Source: an uncultured Lachnobacterium sp.
Lineage (GTDB): Bacteria; Bacillota; Clostridia; Lachnospirales; Lachnospiraceae
Direction: 5' to 3'
Assembly: GCA_937889225.1 (NCBI GenBank)
Contig: CALAST010000082.1
Location: 1-17,992, forward strand
DNA length: 17,992 nucleotides
Position numbers and translations under genes: made by a program. The notes under the pieces are model-generated. The model was not told the origin of the DNA. It did no database searches and saw only the letters and a program-made list of their open reading frames with translations. Each line of letters begins with the position of its first letter. Positions within the stretch are counted from its first letter, which is position 1. This document shows, in pieces, positions 13,947 through 17,992 of the stretch.

Positions 13947-15581
13947 TTATCTCACTCGACCAAATAATTTCTCCCGCCATGAGATATGCTTATCAGCAGA
14001 ACTCACCGATAAATTTGGAACTTGTAAATCATACATATATTCCCCAATTTGATGTTCTTCCATAATCCTATCATTAAAATAATTTTCCACACTTTGATAA
14101 CCGGTTGGTATAAAACATACAATATCAAATCCGACCAAATGCAAGAATAACATCATAATTGCATCTTCTAAAGAAATGACATGTTCTTTTGTGTTAATGT
14201 AAATCATTTTCGGATTTTTCTTTGTAAAATCAAATTTTTGAATCAATCGCACAATCTCTTTTGGGAAACTTAACACCGTAGTAATGATTTTGTATTCCAT
14301 ACCTGTTTCAAATGTTCCCTTTATCAATCTTTTGTCAATTAATATTTGTAATTTTTCAAACATATACTCTTGCATTTCTTCCCGCAGAACGCCATATGAA
14401 TAATTCGGATTTGCTTTTATCTTTTGTTTTTGCACTTTTCCATTTCGAAAAAATTCCGTTACGGAAGACTTTATCTTATATTCCGAGTGTGTTTGCATAT
14501 AAGACGTATTTTTTATAACTAAGGTATCTTCTGTAAGCAATTCTGAAACATCTGCCCAATATTTAGAAACGTCTTTTTCTTTTACTCCCGATACTTTTGC
14601 AAAAATAACAGGAAGCGTCACTTGGTTTTGTTCCGTACAAAAGCCTTCCCGATATTTTAATTCTTCGTTCCATAAAATTTTAATTTCTTCATAAATGGTC
14701 TGCAAAATAATCGTATTTGCTTTTTGGTATTGCTTATTTCGGTAAAGTCCTGTATTTTCATACAATAACGTATCTAATTCCCGTTCTGCATAATATGCAG
14801 TTGTTCCAATATGTGCCATCAAACTTGCTTCTTTTGCAGTTTCTTCTTTTGGAATATTTGGATGTGTTGGTATTTTTCCATGAAACTGTTCTTTTCGTTC
14901 TGCCTTTTTTATGGTTTCACGCAATTGTTTCAAAGAGAAATTCTCCGGAAATGCTTCGGTATCGGATACCATCCATTTATCGGAATAAAAAGACAACTTA
15001 TCCGTTTTTAAATACTGTTCATCTCCATGATACTGTAACAATACAACATCACAACCAACATTTGACAAAATAGATAACAGTATCAACTCATACGAACTTA
15101 CCTCTCCTTCGTATAAAATTTTCGGAATGTTTGCCTCTCCCAAACGACTAACAACACGCTCAAACTTATAATACAGCCAACACATAAACTTAATATATGC
15201 ATTCTTTAGTATATTTTCTGTTTTTCCACTTTTTCGCAATACTTCTAATGCATCATAAATTGCATTGGCTACATTCTGCCTTTGATATGCATTCATGCGT
15301 GGTAACCATTTTTGTAATGCCGATGAAAAAAAGAACGGACTCATCTGGAACTGCATTCCCATCATTTCCTCATAATAGCCTAACTGCTGTTCATTGGGAT
15401 TTGGAATCTTTCCTTCTATAACTACACCTGATTTTCTTGCTGCTTCATAATATGTTTGAATAAATGCTTCAATTTCTTTGTTATATCCATTGATACGATA
15501 AAAATATACACTATTTTTGGGCCTGCTATCTGATTTCACAAAAAAGTCCTCTAATTTTTGAAGTTTGATATGTGTAAACAT
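13947..15581 (-). CDS. yceG: YceG-family component of the Ter 'biosynthetic' module
   Basis: This 544-residue protein is of the YceG_bac type, normally encoded with TelA and TerD proteins. Recognisable family blocks are FYRINGYNKEIEAFIQTYYEAARKSGVVIEGKIPNP (about 26-62), QLGYYEEMMGMQFQMSPFFF, LPRMNAYQRQNVANAIYDAL, NAYIKFMCWLYYKFERVVSRLGEANIPKILYEGEVSSYELILLSIL and GCDVVLLQYHGDEQYL. Comparative genomics has linked these proteins to a predicted nucleotide-linked or peptide-like biosynthesis that works with Ter proteins; no reaction is proven. The start at 15581 is chosen over ATG 15641 because GAGGAAATAG precedes it and the upstream stretch contains repeat copy G. It is the first clear gene of the cluster. 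Confidence 0.9.
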   Translation of the reverse strand: MFTHIKLQKLEDFFVKSDSRPKNSVYFYRINGYNKEIEAFIQTYYEAARKSGVVIEGKIPNPNEQQLGYYEEMMGMQFQMSPFFFSSALQKWLPRMNAYQRQNVANAIYDALEVLRKSGKTENILKNAYIKFMCWLYYKFERVVSRLGEANIPKILYEGEVSSYELILLSILSNVGCDVVLLQYHGDEQYLKTDKLSFYSDKWMVSDTEAFPENFSLKQLRETIKKAERKEQFHGKIPTHPNIPKEETAKEASLMAHIGTTAYYAERELDTLLYENTGLYRNKQYQKANTIILQTIYEEIKILWNEELKYREGFCTEQNQVTLPVIFAKVSGVKEKDVSKYWADVSELLTEDTLVIKNTSYMQTHSEYKIKSSVTEFFRNGKVQKQKIKANPNYSYGVLREEMQEYMFEKLQILIDKRLIKGTFETGMEYKIITTVLSFPKEIVRLIQKFDFTKKNPKMIYINTKEHVISLEDAIMMLFLHLVGFDIVCFIPTGYQSVENYFNDRIMEEHQIGEYMYDLQVPNLSVSSADKHISWREKLFGRVR

Positions 15582-15615
15582 TTCTATTTCCTCAACGTCT
15601 TTTATTTCTCTAAAT

Positions 15616-15653
15616 GTCAAGCGGATATTCACAATCCGCATTCATCACTTTGC
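15616..15653 (+). repeat. Dispersed hairpin repeat, copy G
   Basis: Perfect stem GCGGAT-ATTCACA-ATCCGC preceded by GTCAA. The tail has drifted (ATTCATCACTTTGC). It lies upstream of yceG, directly after the stop of the small ORF at 15657. Confidence 0.75.
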
Positions 15654-15656
15654 AAT

Positions 15657-15887
15657 TTATTCAACAAGTTTATTTTCCAAAAAACATTCCAAAAGATAGG
15701 ATGGATTTTCATAATACATACTACTATTATAATCATCTATCTTTTCACTTACAAAGGAATGGTATACTGCTATTAATGCTTCTATCACATCTATCTTTTT
15801 TATTTGTGCAACTTGCTTAATCAGCCTTTTATAAACTTTTCCAATATCCGCTACGATAAATTTATACAAATTTATATAAATCCACAT
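15657..15887 (-). CDS. Small unassigned ORF, probably cut off at its 5' end by IS607
   Basis: This 76-residue ORF has no recognised family. The last 65 residues, from IVADIGKVYKRLIKQVAQIKK on, look like a real helical protein rich in charged and aromatic residues, ending NPSYLLECFLENKLVE. The first ten residues (MWIYINLYKF) are translated from the inverted end repeat of the IS607 element (15859-15896), and no ribosome binding site precedes the ATG; a stop lies shortly upstream in frame. The native start is therefore probably lost and this is the tail of a gene broken or abutted by the transposon. It runs in the same direction as, and just before, the Ter cluster. Confidence 0.45.
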   Translation of the reverse strand: MWIYINLYKFIVADIGKVYKRLIKQVAQIKKIDVIEALIAVYHSFVSEKIDDYNSSMYYENPSYLLECFLENKLVE

Positions 15888-15896
15888 AAATCTATT
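15859..15896 (+). repeat. IS607 right-end inverted repeat
   Basis: AATTTATACAAATTTA (15859-15874), 12 bases, then TAAATCTATT (15887-15896). The same two blocks occur in reverse complement at 17880-17916 on the other side of tnpA, with an 11-base spacer. They mark the two ends of the element and may be TnpA-binding sequences. Confidence 0.7.
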
Positions 15897-16140
15897 CTAT
15901 GTCTGATTTCACAATTCAGACTTCCTGTTTCTTCGTGTCCGATTTTGCCAAGGCTACTTTCGTTTGATATAACACTCCACAGGCTTAAATTCCCCAGTAG
16001 CGATAGGTACACGTTCGTATCGTCTTGTTCGTGACTTTATACGAACCCATAATTTGCTAAATTGATACTTGCATTATAATCTCTATCTATCATAAGTCCA
16101 CACGTTTCACATTTGTATATGCGGTCTTTTAATTTCAAAT
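15897..16140 (-). ncRNA. Probable omega-RNA (TnpB guide scaffold)
   Basis: TnpB nucleases of IS200/IS605 and IS607 elements use a guide RNA that covers the 3' end of tnpB and the non-coding tail up to the element end. The 140-base tail here (15897-16036) has no ORF of interest but has structured stretches: GGGGAATTTAAGCCTGTGGAG, GTAGCCTTGGC, and a final hairpin GTCTGA/TCAGAC (15901-15906 with 15916-15921) beside the right end. The inner boundary within tnpB is a guess. Confidence 0.55.
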
Positions 16141-17224
16141 CTTTCTTTATATTTCCGCAACACGAACATTTTTTTGAACTCGGATACCATCTGTCTGCTT
16201 CTATAAATGCAACTCCATATTTTTTGCATTTATACTGTATCTGTCTTTTAAATTCATAAAATTTCTGCTGTGCTATCGCTTTCGAAAGATGTTTGTTTTT
16301 CATCATTCCTTTTATATGCAAGTGTTCCATTACAATGCGAGATGGCTTGGTTCTCACTATCTCTGTTGTTTTTTGATGCAAATAATTCTTTCGGATTCCA
16401 TTTAATTTTCGATGTATTTGACGAATCACCTTGTTTTGTTTTTGGATATTCTTACATTCCTTTAATGGTCGCTCCCATATCGGATAACGTTTCCTTCCAA
16501 CTACTTTATATGCCTTAATGTTCGCTTCCATCTTTCGGGAAAGTTTTCGCTGTTCTCTTTTCAGTTTTTTCTCCAACTGTTTCACACGTTTTGTTTTATT
16601 GATATTTTTATAGTGTTCTCCATTCGAACAAACAGCCAGTTCCCTTACTCCAAGGTCAATTCCAAGACTTTCCCCTGTTAATTCTTCCTGCTTTTCCGCT
16701 ATTTCATAACTGATGGAAAGATACCAATATTTCCCATCAAACGAGATTCTCGGATTGGAATAGTGTTCTCCTTTTGACAATTTCGGTAGCGACTCTGCTG
16801 TCTTCACTACCCCTAACTTTTCTCCTTGAAATCCGTTTGGTTTTCGTTTCAGTGATTCATAATTTACATAAAATTTTGGTTCACTTTTATGTTTTGACTT
16901 AAATCTTGGTTTCTCCGAAAGACCTTTGAAGTAGTTTTGATATGCTTCATTCGCATCTTTCACTGCCTGTTTCATTACATTGGAACCTACTTCTTTAAGC
17001 CATGTATGTGTGGTTGGTTTCAGTTCGTTATTGATATACTTTCGGACTTCTCCCTCACTTACAAAACGCTTTCCCGTTTCTCCATTTTCTAAATATGTCA
17101 AATACACCTTTTGTTGTTGCTCTAAAAAATAATTATATGCCCATCTTGCCACTCCTGCACTTTTCCAAAACAGTTCTTCCTGTTTCGCTGTCGGTATCAA
17201 TCGGATTTTCTTTGCTAGTAACAT
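16037..17224 (-). CDS. tnpB: TnpB RNA-guided endonuclease of IS607
   Basis: This 395-residue TnpB is the compact ancestor-type relative of Cas12, which cleaves DNA using an omega-RNA from its own 3' region and helps the transposon persist. The RuvC catalytic residues are visible: D190 in GIDLGVRELAV, E300 in IVMEHLHIKGM, and D382 in DRDYNAS. A zinc ribbon with C353/C356 and C372/C375 lies between the last two. The N-terminal domain (KKIRLIPTAKQEELFWKSAGVARWAYNY) and the Lys/Arg-rich middle helices are typical. Length is normal and no stop or frameshift is seen, so it is predicted active. Its start overlaps the last 92 bases of tnpA in another frame, a common arrangement that suggests coupled translation. 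Confidence 0.95.
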   Translation of the reverse strand: MLLAKKIRLIPTAKQEELFWKSAGVARWAYNYFLEQQQKVYLTYLENGETGKRFVSEGEVRKYINNELKPTTHTWLKEVGSNVMKQAVKDANEAYQNYFKGLSEKPRFKSKHKSEPKFYVNYESLKRKPNGFQGEKLGVVKTAESLPKLSKGEHYSNPRISFDGKYWYLSISYEIAEKQEELTGESLGIDLGVRELAVCSNGEHYKNINKTKRVKQLEKKLKREQRKLSRKMEANIKAYKVVGRKRYPIWERPLKECKNIQKQNKVIRQIHRKLNGIRKNYLHQKTTEIVRTKPSRIVMEHLHIKGMMKNKHLSKAIAQQKFYEFKRQIQYKCKKYGVAFIEADRWYPSSKKCSCCGNIKKDLKLKDRIYKCETCGLMIDRDYNASINLANYGFV

Positions 17225-17819
17225 GTCTTTTTACCTCATCCATCAACTGCTTCGTTTTTTTAGAACGTTGTCCGTATAACCGATTGGCAAAGACCGTTAC
17301 AATTTGTATCAAATCCTCTGCCAGTTCTTGTTCTCGGCTTTGTTCCGTATTATCTATCACTTCTATCTCCACATCATTGATTTCACAGAAATATTCTATC
17401 ATCTCATATCCAAATCGGATAAGACGGTCTTTATATAAAATCACGACCTTGGAAATTTCCTGATGATTGATTTTTTGAATGAGTGCTTGTAAGCCTTTTT
17501 TCTTATAATTAATACCTGAACCGATATCTGTTATGATTTCAAACTGATATCCTTTTGCATACATATACATTTTTACATTGGATATCTGTGTTTCCAAATC
17601 GTCTTTCTGTGCAGGGGTACTTACCCTACAATAACCAATGACTATTTTTTTCTTCTCCGTTATCGGACGAAAGTCTCTCAATTGTTCTGTAGAATAATAT
17701 CTTGTACCGCCTTTTGTAATGTGTGCCGGAATTAATTCGCCACTTTCGTGCATTCTTCGCAACGTGGTTGTTGTAACTCCAACACTTTTCGCAAATTTAC
17801 CTATACTCATAAGTTCCAT
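17133..17819 (-). CDS. tnpA: IS607 serine recombinase TnpA
   Basis: This 228-residue transposase of the small serine-recombinase type moves IS607 elements. Residues 4-45 are a MerR-like DNA-binding domain at the N-terminus (MSIGKFAKSVGVTTTTLRRMHESGELIPA), reversed in order compared with classical resolvases. The catalytic serine is S67 in YCRVSTPAQKDDLETQ. Further conserved arginines lie in KDRLIRFGYEMIEYF and EDLIQIVTVFANRLYGQRSKK. The last 25 or so residues overlap tnpB and look non-conserved. AAGGAG lies ten bases before the start, and a promoter is present at 17853-17881. Confidence 0.93.
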   Translation of the reverse strand: MELMSIGKFAKSVGVTTTTLRRMHESGELIPAHITKGGTRYYSTEQLRDFRPITEKKKIVIGYCRVSTPAQKDDLETQISNVKMYMYAKGYQFEIITDIGSGINYKKKGLQALIQKINHQEISKVVILYKDRLIRFGYEMIEYFCEINDVEIEVIDNTEQSREQELAEDLIQIVTVFANRLYGQRSKKTKQLMDEVKRHVTSKENPIDTDSETGRTVLEKCRSGKMGI

Positions 17820-17852
17820 ACAAAAGTTTCTCCTTTCTCTTTTTCTGAGAAA

Positions 17853-17881
17853 AGTATAACTCTATTATGGAAATTCATCAA
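17853..17881 (-). promoter_or_regulatory. tnpA promoter
   Basis: On the minus strand TTGATG (17876-17881), 17 bases, TATACT (17853-17858). The -35 overlaps the edge of the left-end inverted repeat, so TnpA binding there could repress its own gene. Confidence 0.6.
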
Positions 17882-17916
17882 TAGATTTATTTAAAAATAT
17901 TAAATTTGTATAAATT
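17880..17916 (-). repeat. IS607 left-end inverted repeat
   Basis: This is the reverse complement of the two blocks at 15859-15896: AATAGATTTA (17880-17889), 11 bases, TAAATTTGTATAAATT (17901-17916). Confidence 0.7.
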
Positions 17917-17920
17917 CATC

Positions 17921-17992
17921 TCATTCACATGGAATCGCAACTCTGGAAAGTCTGTCTTTGTACGTAATAATTACTCTATTGACTTTGCCTGC
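17921..17992 (-). pseudogene. Fragment of a second IS607-type serine recombinase, cut at the window edge
   Basis: The only open frame entering from the right edge encodes GKVNRVIITYKDRLSRVA and then hits a stop after IPCE. VNRVIITYKDRLSR lines up with ISKVVILYKDRLIR of the intact TnpA at 17133-17819, the conserved arginine helix of this recombinase family. The sequence differs at many positions, so it is not a duplicate of the neighbouring gene. The remaining third of the protein is missing: IS607 begins right after the stop. It is probably the remnant of an older IS607-like element. The front of the gene lies outside the window. Confidence 0.55.

Larger units (their letters stand above)
15859..17916 (-). 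mobile_element. IS607-family insertion element (tnpA + tnpB)
   Basis: The element is about 2.06 kb between the two inverted end repeats. It carries a serine-recombinase TnpA with an N-terminal MerR-like helix-turn-helix and an overlapping TnpB nuclease, in the order typical for IS607. A non-coding tail of about 140 bases follows tnpB, as expected for a guide RNA. All catalytic residues I can see are in place, so the copy may be active. Exact ends cannot be fixed because IS607 elements make no target duplication. Confidence 0.85.

Noticed and set aside
17133..17224. Frameshift between tnpA and tnpB because the ORFs overlap
   Set aside because: Both proteins have complete domains and overlapping tnpA/tnpB genes are normal in IS607 elements.

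Overview
The window looks like chromosomal DNA from an AT-rich, Gram-positive Clostridia bacterium, most likely a gut Lachnospiraceae. The reasons are strong GGAGG-type ribosome binding sites, T-rich intrinsic terminators, a Firmicutes-type FeoB followed by a Cys-rich FeoB-associated membrane protein, a DUF4358 lipoprotein + MBOAT + DHHW gene trio, and a yceG/telA/terD stress cluster. Species cannot be named from sequence alone.

Layout. (1) 47-1680, minus: wreck of a sugar-uptake operon. An in-frame chimera joins the start of an LplB-type ABC permease to the end of a sugar-binding protein, and is followed by a GH32 beta-fructosidase cut off after its catalytic domain. (2) 1681-2049: divergent promoter region full of TTTACATT half-sites. 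(3) 2050-4562, plus: LacI-family regulator, DUF624 membrane protein and a membrane-anchored protein of unknown function. (4) 4563-4804: terminator plus a repeat element that can fold into a complete four-way junction. (5) 4805-7498, minus: feoA, feoB and a FeoB-associated protein, with DtxR-type operators TTAG-N6-CTAA before feoA and feoB. (6) 7712-10960, minus: DUF4358 lipoprotein, MBOAT O-acyltransferase and DHHW protein, probably a cell-surface glycan acylation operon. (7) 11260-15581, minus: two TerD-family proteins, TelA and YceG, the Ter-type stress module. (8) 15657-17992: a small unassigned ORF abutting a complete IS607-family element (serine recombinase TnpA, TnpB nuclease, probable omega-RNA, inverted end repeats), then a fragment of a second serine recombinase at the right edge.

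The main unexplained structure is a dispersed intergenic repeat of about 40 bp. Its core is GCGGAT-ATTCGCA-ATCCGC followed by a CTACTTGCTCATAA tail. I count eight copies, some degenerate, in gaps of unrelated operons. Where a neighbouring gene starts or ends next to a copy, the repeat usually points against transcription. One copy (4631-4794) carries an additional 125-bp structured part made of an outer stem and three abutting arms. Another (11198-11253) seems to be the same element without the three arms.

How the genes work together. LacI and the fructoside operon are a classic divergent regulator/target pair, but the transporter and hydrolase are now broken while the regulator and its promoters look intact. 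The Feo genes form an iron(II) uptake unit under probable iron-dependent repression. The surface-acylation trio and the Ter module are separate operons, each apparently complete apart from the IS607 element sitting just upstream of the Ter module.
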